Positions 54,101 to 58,209 of a stretch of 64,000 nucleotides of DNA are shown in pieces. The position numbers and the translations under genes are program-made. Source of the DNA: Eublepharis macularius (Eukaryota; Chordata; Lepidosauria; Squamata; Eublepharidae); NCBI RefSeq assembly GCF_028583425.1, contig NC_072801.1, positions 16,016,001-16,080,000 of the forward strand. The letters are read 5' to 3'. The notes beneath the pieces were generated by a model that was given only the letters and a program-made list of their open reading frames with translations, was not told where the DNA came from and did not search any database. Each line of letters begins with the position of its first letter. Position 1 is the first letter of the stretch.

Positions 54101-55715
54101 ATTTTTTAGAGCTCAGTGGAGAAAGCCCCTTGTCTCCAGCACGTCAACATGGAATTCAGGATATGAGGAGACAGAATTGGATTTGGTGGGAGGAGATCCT
54201 TATCCAACCTTGAAACGGTGGGGGGGGGGGCCGCACCGGCAGCCAGAAGGAGAGGGTGAGGGTGAAGTACGGGAATTGTCCCTCACCTCTGTTGCCTCTT
54301 CCTCTATTTGAGGTTATGTCACAGCCCCGCCCCCAGATGCCTCATTATTTGGTGAAGTTTCTTTCACAATGTAGAAACCACCAGCCTCTTCCCAAACTTT
54401 GCATCTCTGCAGTTGTTTTTAATTATAAATACACTGGAGGAATTAGGTGGGTCAAGGCAGGCTATATGAAGATCCACACTAAATACAAGATAGGGGGGAA
54501 GCTTGAAGTTAGAACAGCAAGCAGCAGCAACCTGTCACACGCTGACCCCCCGCCATATACTTGTACATTGGGAAGGGTTTTCATTGTGAACTGCTGGGAG
54601 AATCAAATCTGGCTTAAAAGGGGGGTATTAGTGCATCCAAATGAATAATTGCTAGACTTTGGCAGGAGTGACCCTGTTCATACAGAAGATATCTTGCAGG
54701 TTGTAGGAAGTCAAGGCAGACAGACGATTAATGCTAATTTCTTCCTTAATTTTTTTTTTTGGCAGCTTCATTCCGGACTTGGGAAATTGCACTTGTTATC
54801 CTAGGATCTGTTTTGCTTTTCCTGCTGTTAACCGGTATAGCATTGTATTACATCAAAAGGTAAGGGTTGGTGCCTCTTCTCCCCCGTTCTGCATTCTGCT
54901 TTGTATCATTTTGGCTGCTGATATTAGACAAGGCAAAGGACAGGGGGAACGGTCCCAAACTCCAAAGCAAAGGCACACTAAGGACACGCCAAAAGACCGC
55001 TGCTGCAATCCAAAGCTTTATTCATAAATGCTGAGGGTCAAAATCAAAAGGATGGGGGAGCGCCCACTCTCTCCGGCTGCTCCCGGCAGGAGATTGGCAA
55101 CAGGTTTGCCTGGCTAAATTGTCCCGTTTCGCAAAGCTCACAGCTTCATCAAAAGCCACAAATGAATTCTTAGTGTAAAGCGTATTCCTTTACTACAAAG
55201 TAACCTGCTGGACAAGAGTCAAGTTTCTTCTTAGTTTTAGTTCAACAATATTTCCTCTCTTGTCCTTTTGATTTTGACCCTCGGCATTTATGAATAAAGC
55301 TTTGGATTGCAGCAGCGGTCTTTTGGCGTGTCCTTAGTGTGCCTTTGCTTTGCTGATATTAGACTACTTAAGGTAGAAAACAAAAACAAAAAAGTTAAGT
55401 ACATTTGCCTGCTTTTGGTAAATGTTACAGAATTTCTGGCTTCAGAAATGCAGAAAGGCAGACTAGAAATGAAGCTAATTAATAGTAATAATGTCACATA
55501 AAAATAATTCTTACAGAATTTCTTGTTTCAGAAATATAAAGTTGTGGCATAAAGTGAATCTAGCATAGATACCCTTGTGATACAGTCACTCCCTGCTGGG
55601 CACACCAGCAAAAGCTATGCGGCCACCTTGAACTCCTTTTCTCTTTTCCAGACGGCCTCAGAATTACACCACCATTGAGATGAATGACCGCTGCGAGATA
55701 ATGGAGGGCATTTGA
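26244..55715 (+). CDS. Four-LTD type I membrane protein (unnamed), 13 coding exons
   Basis: I reconstruct exons 26244-27117, 32699-32918, 34421-34578, 36200-36301, 38342-38539, 39933-40492, 45872-46175, 48666-48882, 50558-50688, 51530-51640, 52396-52590, 54766-54859 and 55652-55715. All introns are GT-AG and the frame is continuous: 3228 nt, 1075 residues. Residues 1-23 are a signal peptide. Four lamin-tail-like domains follow: about 36-212 (LLINEVN 37-43), 223-400 (ALISEVN 223-229), 537-715 (LLINEVN 537-543) and 733-900 (VLINEV). Each pair is followed by a Cys-bearing linker and a helical module (about 401-517 and 901-1023). The transmembrane helix is 1031-1053 and the tail 1054-1075 carries YTTI (1060-1063). 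Many N-glycosylation sequons lie on the outer part. LTDs are known in lamins and in secreted bacterial proteins. Here the function is inferred only as cell-surface adhesion or recognition. I do not recognise a named orthologue. Confidence 0.85.
27165..27365 (+). mobile_element. tRNA-derived SINE in intron 1
   Basis: GTTGTGGTTAGCATGTTGGG with B-box-like AGGTTTGAATCTCGACTC, and a 3' half with GGATGGTTGTAAGGGTAAAA. It starts only 47 bases after exon 1. Confidence 0.6.
27668..27786. mobile_element. hAT-type MITE family A, right half only
   Basis: Carries AGAGGGCAATATAAACTCCC through TGAAAAAAAGCCCTG. The left arm is absent, so this is a deletion derivative in intron 1. Confidence 0.75.
27787..28693. 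other. Intron 1 segment without recognised features
   Basis: No exon-like frame with splice signals and no classified repeat was found. Confidence 0.35.
28694..28927. mobile_element. Palindromic MITE, GRGCCAAGC family, subfamily 2
   Basis: GGGCCAAGCTACAAGTGACG followed by CCTGACACAGGTTGGACAC, with the inverse at the right (GTGTCCAACCTGTGTCATTC). The right terminus has decayed. Left flank TGA. Confidence 0.75.
28928..29705. other. Intron 1 segment without recognised features
   Basis: Only a short AAT run near 29377. Nothing supportable. Confidence 0.35.
29706..29964. mobile_element. Palindromic hAT-type MITE, family A
   Basis: CAGGGCTTTTTTTCAGCTGG to AAAAAAAGCCCTG, flanked by TATGTATG and TATGTATA (8-bp duplication with one mismatch). 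Confidence 0.88.
30012..30200 (+). repeat. Unclassified interspersed repeat
   Basis: GTGCTGTCAAGTTGCCTCCA, ATCCTTTCATTAACAATAGC and TTGAGTCAAGACATCTCATT are motifs of a widespread amniote repeat whose class I cannot name. Directly followed by a Penelope-like tail. Confidence 0.5.
30218..30310 (+). mobile_element. Penelope-like tail with hammerhead-like core
   Basis: CTGATGA at 30224-30230, a 5-bp stem GAGAG/CTCTC, GAAA at 30248-30251, then GCTTATGCTAC and TTAAAGGTGCTACTGGACTC. No coding part. Confidence 0.75.
30435..30495. repeat. Two adjacent perfect palindromes
   Basis: 30441-30464 (24 bp) and 30468-30489 (22 bp) share the core ATGATAACCATGGTTATCAT. They sit in the centre of a larger imperfect inverted repeat from about 30390 to 30600, likely a MITE. 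Confidence 0.85.
30720..30966. mobile_element. Palindromic hAT-type MITE, family A
   Basis: CAGGGCTTTTTTTCTGGG to GAAAAAAAGCCCTG with exact 8-bp duplication CACAATGG (30712-30719, 30967-30974). Confidence 0.92.
31005..31195 (-). mobile_element. tRNA-derived SINE, minus strand
   Basis: Reads on the minus strand as the same family as 47737: B-box region near 31130-31150 (GGGATTTAAACCTGGATC in plus), followed toward lower coordinates by the GGCTGAGAGAGAGAGGGACT inverse. Confidence 0.6.
31496..31580 (-). mobile_element. Penelope-like tail, diverged
   Basis: Minus-strand reading gives CTGCAGAAGCTTATGCTGC then AAAAGGCAATACATCTAAAG, a decayed tail. Confidence 0.4.
31729..32117. mobile_element. GC-rich hAT-type element, family C
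   Basis: CAGGGCCAGCTCC to GGGCCAGCCCTA with exact 8-bp duplication CCCAGAGG (31721-31728, 32118-32125). Contains GTGACGTCATCACGC and shares the GGCACCTGAGGC and GCGCCTGAGGCGGCC motifs with 17843. No transposase. Confidence 0.9.
32210..32411. mobile_element. Palindromic MITE, GRGCCAAGC family, subfamily 2
   Basis: GGGCCAAACTACAAGTGACG to TTGTAGTTTGGCTC with 3-bp duplication TAA on both sides. Confidence 0.85.
32415..32522. mobile_element. GRGCCAAGC family subfamily 1, left half
   Basis: Begins GGGCCAAGCTACAAGTGATG right after the TAA of the preceding element and stops after GATCACGTAGTGATTCACGT. The right arm is lost. Confidence 0.65.
32567..32612 (-). mobile_element. Penelope-like tail remnant
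   Basis: TTGTTGGTCTTTAAGGTGCCACTGGACTC is the end block of the Penelope-like tails, about 85 bases before exon 2. Reads in the plus sense; only the last block survives. Confidence 0.5.
32699..32918 (+). CDS. LTD gene, coding exon 2
   Basis: Residues 292-365 approx., phase 1 in and phase 2 out, between GACTACAG and GTGAGG. It completes the core of LTD2: GLNAVALYTG aligns with GPDAIAVYFG of LTD1, and NLLDALVYTT and DILTPGKPVFYGRER align with DLVDALVHKS and RILTPGTEPF. NSS is a glycosylation sequon. Confidence 0.9.
33148..33519. mobile_element. Large palindromic MITE, GCCAAGCTACAAG terminus, subfamily 3
   Basis: Arms of about 170 bases: AGCCAAGCTACAAGGACGAA on the left and TTCGTCTCTTGTAGCTTAGC on the right, with internal inverted AACCCTCTGAGCAGGGATCC segments. 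Only the outer 20 bases match the other subfamilies. Confidence 0.75.
33731..33909. mobile_element. Palindromic MITE, GGCCGTTTTCACAC family
   Basis: GGCCGTTTTCACACTGCTTA to AGTGTGAAAACGGCC with 3-bp duplication CTA. Inner arms carry TGGCCACGGAAC. Termini and duplication length fit PIF/Harbinger-type MITEs. Confidence 0.8.
34042..34242. mobile_element. Palindromic MITE, GRGCCAAGC family, subfamily 1
   Basis: GAGCCAAGCTACAAGTGACG to CACTTGTAGCTTGGCC(C) with TAA on both sides. Nearly complete palindrome with a short centre. Confidence 0.85.
34421..34578 (+). CDS. LTD gene, coding exon 3
   Basis: Phase 2 in, phase 1 out. The acceptor CGCCAGCAG precedes ATCCCAGCAG; this choice, not the next CAG ten bases on, keeps the frame. 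It encodes SRCACCSTT, KPTPRSFNDC and CPKKRF, homologous to SLERC and MPTPGSDNHC of LTD1 and to SRCSYCSTT and TPGLENSCPQES of exon 9. A long pyrimidine tract precedes it and GTGGGT follows. Confidence 0.88.
34752..34912. mobile_element. Palindromic MITE, TTCCGCACAC-like family
   Basis: GCTTCCACACACGTTGAATA on the left and CAACGCGTGTTGAATTATTC on the right, with ATCCACTTTCAATAC and GCATTGAAAGTGC in the arms. Diverged from the copy at 20028. Confidence 0.6.
35083..35275 (+). mobile_element. Sauria-like SINE
   Basis: GTGAGTGGCAGAGACTCTGC A-box region, GGGTTCAATTCCTGAC B box, and the GGGCAGACAGTACTGACTTT and GGTCTGATTCCGTATAAGAT motifs typical of squamate tRNA-SINEs. Confidence 0.75.
35534..35794. 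mobile_element. Palindromic hAT-type MITE, family A, near-perfect
   Basis: CAGGGCTTTTTTTCAGGGGG to GAAAAAAAGCCCTG with exact 8-bp duplication GAAAGTCC (35526-35533, 35795-35802). The centre GCGCCGCTCCAGCGGCGC is a perfect short hairpin, so this may be among the youngest copies. Confidence 0.93.
36200..36301 (+). CDS. LTD gene, coding exon 4
   Basis: 102 nt, phase 1 to phase 1, between CTTGTTCTGCCAG and GTAAGG. It encodes CPQESPEQHNIVTALAQALD, the start of the first helical module; the homologous exon 10 encodes CSMWSQNPSMLARFQRALAD. An open frame extends upstream past the acceptor, but only this acceptor joins exon 3 in frame. Confidence 0.85.
36517..36963. mobile_element. hAT-type MITE, family B
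   Basis: CAGGGCTCATTTCGAGGGGG to AAATGACCCCTG, flanked by ATGGGAAC and GTGGGAAC (8 bp, one mismatch). In intron 4. Confidence 0.85.
37262..37475 (-). mobile_element. tRNA-derived SINE, minus strand
   Basis: GGATTTGAACCTGGGTTTCC is the B box in inverse and GCTCTAACCGCTACACTGCA the A-box region in inverse. A GA microsatellite lies at 37356-37372. Confidence 0.7.
37645..37835 (+). mobile_element. tRNA-derived SINE, diverged
   Basis: AGTCATTGTGGTTTAGTCGA and GGTTGAGATCCCTATTTTAC mark the tRNA-like part; CTCAGCCTGGCCTACCTCAC is the shared body. Abuts the next SINE. Confidence 0.6.
37839..38102 (+). mobile_element. tRNA-derived SINE, well preserved
   Basis: GGGAGCCAGTTTGGTGTAGT, B box GGGTTTGATTCCCC, GGGCATTAAGTTGTCCTGAA and a (GTT)n tail. 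Same family as 6276. Confidence 0.85.
38342..38539 (+). CDS. LTD gene, coding exon 5
   Basis: 198 nt, phase 1 to phase 1, after TTCTCTTCAG and before GTAGTC. It encodes the rest of helical module 1: DVTVACQG, MARSAEQLTALLRDFSLF and two sequons (NST, NVT). Exon 11 is its counterpart (FTCFSS, ARSSEQLQLLSKWQADF); the ARS.EQL..L motif is the best anchor. Confidence 0.9.
38865..38985 (-). mobile_element. Sauria-like SINE fragment, minus strand
   Basis: TCTGGGACCTTCTGCATGCT and GCTCAACCACTGAGCAACGG are the inverse of the B- and A-box ends. Confidence 0.55.
39094..39260. mobile_element. Palindromic MITE, GGCCGTTTTCACAC family
   Basis: GGTCGTTTTCACACTGCTTA to AGTGTGAAAACGGCC with 3-bp duplication ATG. 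Second copy of the family at 33731. Confidence 0.8.
39302..39569. mobile_element. Long near-perfect palindrome, GAGCCAAAAC terminus
   Basis: Arms of roughly 130 bases with few mismatches, from GAGCCAAAACACGTTAAGAA to TTAACGTGTGTTTTGGCTC, flanked by ATA. The centre is GCGCCTGTATTTCCC against GGGAAATACAGGCG. Confidence 0.85.
39933..40492 (+). CDS. LTD gene, coding exon 6 (LTD3)
   Basis: 560 nt, phase 1 in and phase 0 out (TTTCCAG then GTAATT). A complete LTD3: LLINEVNPDNPG, TEYIELFYPG, LRGYWLVLYNGKN, GYFLVGSDG, NTIQNGVDAVALY, LVDAVVYKSRGSEKADKLL and SLSRCHS. It is the closest match to LTD1 in the protein, spaced 500 residues from it. The acceptor TGGTCTTTAAAG is weak in pyrimidines but is the only in-frame choice near the open frame. 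Confidence 0.9.
40595..40930 (-). mobile_element. Sauria-like SINE, minus strand, split by a MITE
   Basis: CCTTATGCTGAGTCAGATCC and AGGGTCAGTATTGCCTACGC belong to the inverse SINE 3' part, interrupted at 40663-40869 by a palindromic MITE. The upstream half (near 40880) is poorly preserved. Confidence 0.5.
40663..40869. mobile_element. Palindromic MITE, GRGCCAAGC family, subfamily 2
   Basis: GAGCCAAGCTACAAGTGACG with CCTGACACAGG to CGTCACTTGTAGCTTGGCTC. Inserted in the SINE. Confidence 0.85.
40931..41850. other. A/T-rich intron 6 segment
   Basis: A/T-rich, no exon-like frame, no termini or target duplication recognised. Confidence 0.35.
41872..42061. mobile_element. Palindromic MITE, GRGCCAAGC family, subfamily 1
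   Basis: GGGCCAAGCTAGAAGTGACG to ATTTCTGGCTTGGCC(C), flanked by TGA on both sides. It lies within a minus-strand SINE (41850-41871 and 42065-42115). Confidence 0.85.
42401..42776. mobile_element. hAT-type element, TAG...TGGCAACCCTA family, GC-rich
   Basis: TAGTGCTGCCAGACCCCC to GGTGGCCTGGCAACCCTA with exact 8-bp duplication TGCAGCAC (42393-42400, 42777-42784). Contains two inverted TGACGTCA-type sites around 42638-42670. Related at its ends to 5999. Confidence 0.88.
43712..44138. mobile_element. hAT-type MITE, TAGAGATGGGC family
   Basis: TAGAGATGGGCATGAACC to TTTGTGCCCATCTCTA with exact 8-bp duplication CTAGTGAC (43704-43711, 44139-44146). Filled with GGTTCGTTT and GAACCA repeats in both orientations and an internal short tandem of AGAAGTGA. 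Confidence 0.9.
44147..45197. other. Intron 6 segment, little recognised
   Basis: A SINE 3' remnant lies near 45060-45160 (GAGTTGTTACGAGGATTAAA). A C run is at 44641-44652. Otherwise nothing assigned. Confidence 0.35.
45198..45323. mobile_element. hAT-type MITE family A, left half only
   Basis: CAGGGCTTTTTTTCAGCAGG through GAGTTGAGATTGCCCTCGGC, then breaks off just before a GRGCCAAGC element. The right arm is absent. Confidence 0.8.
45337..45538. mobile_element. Palindromic MITE, GRGCCAAGC family, subfamily 2
   Basis: GAGCCAAGCTACAAGTGATG to CACTTGTAGCTTGGCTC with TGA duplicated at both ends. It sits at the break of the preceding hAT half-element. Confidence 0.88.
45680..45838 (+). mobile_element. 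tRNA-derived SINE, diverged
   Basis: GGTGATTGGTGTAATAGATT A-box region, AGGTTGAAAATCTTACTC B-box remnant, GGAGGAAGGGTGGAATAAAA at the 3' end, ending 33 bases before exon 7. Confidence 0.5.
45872..46175 (+). CDS. LTD gene, coding exon 7 (start of LTD4)
   Basis: 304 nt, phase 0 in and phase 1 out, after TGTTTGTGTTTCAG and before GTACGT. SVLINEVGLGNSS, QFFELKG, LKGYSLAFFSGWDHKPY and GLFVILPE match LTD strands; C716 closes LTD3. Sequons NST, NHS and NSS. In the first cassette this region is fused to LTD1 in exon 1, so the phase 0 intron before it is unique to the second cassette or was lost from the first. Confidence 0.9.
46470..46694. mobile_element. Penelope-like dumbbell: inverted head plus tail
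   Basis: An inverted tail copy meets a direct copy at CAGATGCATCGACGCATCTG. Flanks CTAGGATT (46462-46469, 46695-46702) are an 8-bp duplication. Ends ACACAGCTAACTCCTCTGGAT. Confidence 0.75.
46703..47736. other. Intron 7 segment without recognised features
   Basis: No exon-like frame with splice signals, no classified repeat. Confidence 0.35.
47737..47960 (+). mobile_element. tRNA-derived SINE
   Basis: GTCTGGGAGACCCTGGTTCG with B box GGTTCGAATCCCC, GGGTTGTTGTGAGGATAAAA in the body, tail GATGTAAGTAAATAAA. Confidence 0.75.
48157..48477. mobile_element. Palindromic hAT-type MITE, family A, longer variant
   Basis: CAGGGCTTTTTTTCTGGG to GAAAAAAAGCCCTG with the extra left block (ATGTCATCACTGGGTCAGCT). 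Target duplication poorly preserved. Confidence 0.88.
48666..48882 (+). CDS. LTD gene, coding exon 8 (end of LTD4)
   Basis: 217 nt, phase 1 in, phase 2 out, after CTTTCCAG and before GTAAGG. Counterpart of exon 2 (220 nt, same phases). NIEDAVAFTLEANASPG takes the place of GLNAVALYTG; the domain is more diverged than LTD2. Sequons NGT and NAS. Confidence 0.85.
49050..49185. mobile_element. Small palindromic repeat with ACTCGAATTAC tandem
   Basis: TCAAATCACATGACACAAAA on the left and TTTTGTCTTGTGTGGTGAGA on the right form inverted ends around three or four TACACTCGAATTAC units. Superfamily unknown. Confidence 0.55.
49608..50474 (-). mobile_element. Solo LTR (fossil)
   Basis: An 867-bp unit with TG...CA ends, flanked by the 5-bp duplication GGTAA (49603-49607, 50475-50479). 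Read on the minus strand an AATAAA signal lies toward its 3' end. Internal genes are absent, the usual outcome of LTR recombination. The 5-bp duplication fits Gypsy-type or class III-like retroviral elements; the exact family is not known. Located in intron 8, opposite to the host gene. Confidence 0.75.
50558..50688 (+). CDS. LTD gene, coding exon 9
   Basis: 131 nt, phase 2 in, phase 1 out, between TTTCTTTGACAG and GTAAGA. SRCSYCSTT, TPGLENSCPQES and EICLQTP match exon 3 (SRCACCSTT, TPRSFNDCPKK and SLCLQAA), including all Cys positions. Confidence 0.88.
51075..51150 (+). mobile_element. Penelope-like tail remnant
   Basis: AATAAACGTTGTTAGCCTTGATGCTACTAGACTTAC and GACAGACTAACATAGCTG follow the tail order; heavily diverged. 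Confidence 0.45.
51218..51400 (+). mobile_element. 5S rRNA-derived SINE
   Basis: GCCCAACCTCATCAGATCTC followed by GGAAGCCCTGGGGGACCACC resembles the 5S rRNA promoter part; the rest (GTCTCTGCCTTGAAAACCCT, AGTCATCTGAGACTTGACAG) matches the body of the better copy at 62244. In intron 9. It is preceded by a CATCAAGTCATTTCTGACTT repeat remnant. Confidence 0.7.
51530..51640 (+). CDS. LTD gene, coding exon 10
   Basis: 111 nt, phase 1 to phase 1, after CCACCTGCTAG and before GTTTGT. It encodes NCSMWSQNPSMLARFQRALA and ENCSCGISPCYLQ. Counterpart of exon 4 but with three additional Cys, which may form local disulfides. Confidence 0.85.
51755..51883. mobile_element. Palindromic MITE, GRGCCAAGC family, shortened
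   Basis: GGGCCAAACTACAAGTGATG to GCTTGTAGCTTGGCCC with TGA at both ends; the centre is deleted relative to other copies. Confidence 0.8.
52396..52590 (+). CDS. LTD gene, coding exon 11
   Basis: 195 nt, phase 1 to phase 1, after TTTTTGTAG and before GTGAGC. Helical module 2: FNFTCFSSVLKLSGQL, ARSSEQLQLLSKWQADFSR and PNRSCSESGR. Counterpart of exon 5. Sequons NFT and NRS. Confidence 0.88.
52763..53440 (+). mobile_element. CR1/L2-type LINE 3' fragment
   Basis: The peptide FTYKTLHGLGLTYLWDRLPPY and LLAFHKQCKTKLFKKAF is the conserved C-terminal part of ORF2 of this LINE clade. The fragment ends CCGCCTTGAGTCTCAGTGAG, then GGACTATAAATGAAATAAAT and an AAAT microsatellite. 5'-truncated, in intron 11. 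Confidence 0.75.
53441..53600 (+). mobile_element. Sauria-like SINE, 5'-truncated
   Basis: GGTCCCAGGTTCAATCCCCA (B box), ACCTCTCCAGTTAAAAGGAC, GAGACCCTGGACAGCAGCTG, GAGTAGACAATACTGAACTT. Typical squamate SINE body, joined to the LINE tail. Confidence 0.75.
54766..54859 (+). CDS. LTD gene, coding exon 12 (transmembrane)
   Basis: 94 nt, phase 1 in, phase 2 out, after a T-rich tract ending GGCAG and before GTAAGG. ASFRTWE then a 23-residue hydrophobic helix (IALVILGSVLLFLLLTGIAL and YYI), then K and R as the cytoplasmic stop-transfer side. Confidence 0.92.
54930..55350. mobile_element. Retroposed unit with 90-bp inverted repeats and 14-bp target duplication
   Basis: Flanked by TGCTGATATTAGAC (54916-54929, 55351-55364). 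Arms about 54964-55053 and 55260-55350 are inverse copies containing AATAAAGCTTTGGATTGCAG. The middle, read on the minus strand, has TTGATGAAGCTGTGAGC followed by GCGAAAC, like the hammerhead-type core of Penelope-like tails. In intron 12. Confidence 0.75.
55652..55715 (+). CDS. LTD gene, last coding exon 13
   Basis: Phase 2 in, after TCTCTTTTCCAG. Encodes RRPQNYTTIEMNDRCEIMEG and I, then TGA at 55713-55715. Tail of 22 residues with YTTI, a YxxPhi-type endocytic sorting signal in form, and one Cys. Confidence 0.92.
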
Positions 55716-56215
55716 CACTGCCTAGAACCCACATTGGCCAGGAAAAGACTTTTCAGGCACTGAAACAAAACAGCAGTCACCTGTGCTTGCCTGGCATTTG
55801 CACAAATGCGCCAAGAATGCAACAGTGTACATTTTTTTAAAAACTTAGAATTTTTTTTTACACTTCTGACTTTGGGATGTGTGAAATTGGTTCATTTCCA
55901 TGCAAGTTCCTGCTTTTCCTTCCCAGTGCTGTCGAATATTCATGGAAAGCCTGCAAGTGTCTTGAATAGTGCTGCTTTTCTGAGAAGTTTGTAATGATAC
56001 ATGGTTCTTGAGTGTCCCATCCCTCAAACAAGTGGTTGTACAAACTGATGCTTGTTACACAACAGTGAGTGGGCTCATGTATGCTGAACAGCTGTGGAGG
56101 GATAATGCCGAACCTCCTGAGAATTCTGCCATGCTCCCATGTACTTGTATTTCCCACATTGCCATGAAGTCACTGAGTGATCCTGGCCTGGTCACTCTCG
56201 TTCTCAGTGTCACCA
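55716..56215 (+). other. Probable 3' UTR and downstream flank of the LTD gene
   Basis: No AATAAA occurs soon after the stop. The first clear ones on this strand are near 56653 and 56893, so the untranslated region may run through the MITE at 56216. A SINE piece begins near 56165. Confidence 0.45.
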
Positions 56216-56557
56216 ACAGGGCTTTTTTTCAGCTGGAACGTGGGGGAATGGAGTTTCGGAACCTCTTGAAAATGGTCACATGGGCTGGTGACCCCGCCCC
56301 CTGATCTCCAGACAGAGGGGAGTTGAGATTGAGAAAATGGAGTTGAGAAAATGGGAGTTGAGAAAATGGTCGCATGGGCTGGTGGCTCCGCCCCGATCTC
56401 CAGACAGAGGGGAGTTGAGATTGCCATGTGGTGCAGAGGGCAATCTCAACTCCCCTCTGTCTGGAGATCAGGGGGCAGGACCACCTGCCCATGCGACCAT
56501 TTTCTCCGAGGGCAACCCATTGAGTTCCACCACCTCTTTCCCCAGAAAAAAGCCCTG
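56216..56557. mobile_element. Palindromic hAT-type MITE, family A, with internal duplication
   Basis: CAGGGCTTTTTTTCAGCTGG to AAAAAAGCCCTG with exact 8-bp duplication GTCACCAA (56208-56215, 56558-56565). The left arm segment GGAGTTGAGAAAATGG is repeated, lengthening the copy by about 90 bases. Inserted in a SINE (56165-56215 and 56566-56660). Confidence 0.9.
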
Positions 56558-57380
56558 GTCACCAACTTTATAGGGTTGTTGTGAGGATAAAAACGGGGAA
56601 TGATGTACACCGCCCTGAACTCCTTGGAGGACAGTTGGAATAAAAGAAAGAATAAACGGTGTAGATCTGACTGTGTTTCAAAGCAGAGCACCATGAATCT
56701 GTGCCATGCCACTGTAAATGGGTAACGTGTCTTGGTGGTCTACACAGGCTTTGCATAGTTTTTGGGCTGCTGCTGTTTGTGCTTTTCATGAGTGGTAGAT
56801 GTTGTGTTTCCTTTCCAAAGCAAACGTCCAAATTCAAAGGTTGGGTGGAGCTGAGAAGGGAAAAGGGAAAGATCCAGGTAAAGGGAGAGGGGAAATAAAC
56901 CTTGCCGTTCCCAAATATGTCCGTGTGATAAAAACAAATGGTGGTTACGGAAAAAAGGTTTTAAAACATCTTTAATTTTCCTTGCTCTTGAAGAGGATTA
57001 TATAAACAAAGGGAGTACCAGGTAAGTTTAATGCTATATGTATAGCTTGTTCTACATGACTGTCTCACACTTTGCCCTACAAATTGAGGATCAGAGATAC
57101 GAACAAAAATGTGATACAATTAATTTTAGAACTTTGCTTTATTATAATTATTACAATTGTTTGTTTTTCTTCATTATGTTTTGGTTTGGTTTCCTTGGCT
57201 TTCGACAGGAAACATGCTTTCAGCTCTTAACTTTGTGACACTCCTTGCAAAAGGGTGCCACATCACAGTATATAGTAGCAAGGAAACAGGCCACGGTGCT
57301 GCTGCTTATACAGAAAAAAAGAAAACCCTCCCTAAGCCTCTGAGACAGCACAATGACTGGTGGAAAAGTATAAATACTTA

Positions 57381-57515
57381 CCCTCCATGCATCTGATGAA
57401 GAGAACTGTGATTCTCAAAAGCTTTTGCTACAGTAAAGTTGGTTAGTCTTAAAGGTGCTACTGGACTCTTTTCTATTTTGTTACTACAGACTAACACGGC
57501 TAACTCCTCTGGAAC
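57381..57515 (+). mobile_element. Penelope-like tail
   Basis: CTGATGA at 57393-57399, stem GAGAA/TTCTC, then CAAAA in place of GAAA, GCTTTTGCTAC, TTGGTTAGTCTTAAAGGTGC and ACTAACACGGCTAACTCCTC. Confidence 0.75.
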
Positions 57516-57879
57516 TATGCATATAAACACTGCTCAGGACCATCTAATTCAGAAGACATGTCTGTTAACTCTTCTCGGTGGAAGATCCTCATGTCAGATT
57601 AATCTGAGTTGTCATCCCCCAGCTACTAAAAACAATCTGGTTCAATATACTGAATATATTAAAGAACAGAGGGCATTGGGCTCAGATTTTGTTTAATTAC
57701 ATATCCAAAACATGACATCTCTACTGAGGAGTAATGTCTGGATTAAATCCTCCTGGCTGTTACCTATACCTGTTCGAGGCGGTGGCCTACCTTACCCAGT
57801 TGTTAGTGTTCAAAGTGCTTCGGCCACTTGGAATGTGCTATGCAAATAGCAGTTGTCATCCCACTTCCTATACAATGAG

Positions 57880-58136
57880 CAGGGCTTTTTTTCAGCTGGA
57901 ATGTGGTGGAACGGAGTTCCGGAACCTCTTGAAAACGGTCACATGGCTGGTGGCCCCGCCCCCTGATCTCCAGACAGAGGGGAGTTGAGATTGCCCTCCG
58001 CACCATGCAGTGTAGAGGGCAATCTAAACTCCCCTCTGTCTGGCGATCAGGGGGCGGGGCCACCGGCCATGTGACCATTTTCTCCAAGGGCAACCCACTG
58101 AGTTCCACCACCTCTTTTCCTAGGAAAAAAGCCTTG
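57880..58136. mobile_element. Palindromic hAT-type MITE, family A
   Basis: CAGGGCTTTTTTTCAGCTGG to AAAAAAGCCTTG, flanked by ACAATGAG and ACAATAAG (8 bp, one mismatch). Confidence 0.9.
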
Positions 58137-58209
58137 ACAATAAGAATAACGTCACAGAGCTTTGCCAAGTGCCTCTGCAGTTCATGGCCTTGTACTCTTA
58201 GGACTAGCT

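Noticed and set aside
53829-54213. Additional exon between exons 11 and 12
   Set aside because: Frames are short, shifted and lack good flanking splice sites; exon 11 joins exon 12 in phase.
54256-54648. 130-codon frame in intron 11
   Set aside because: No domain, no splice phase compatible with exons 11 and 12, not duplicated in the first cassette.
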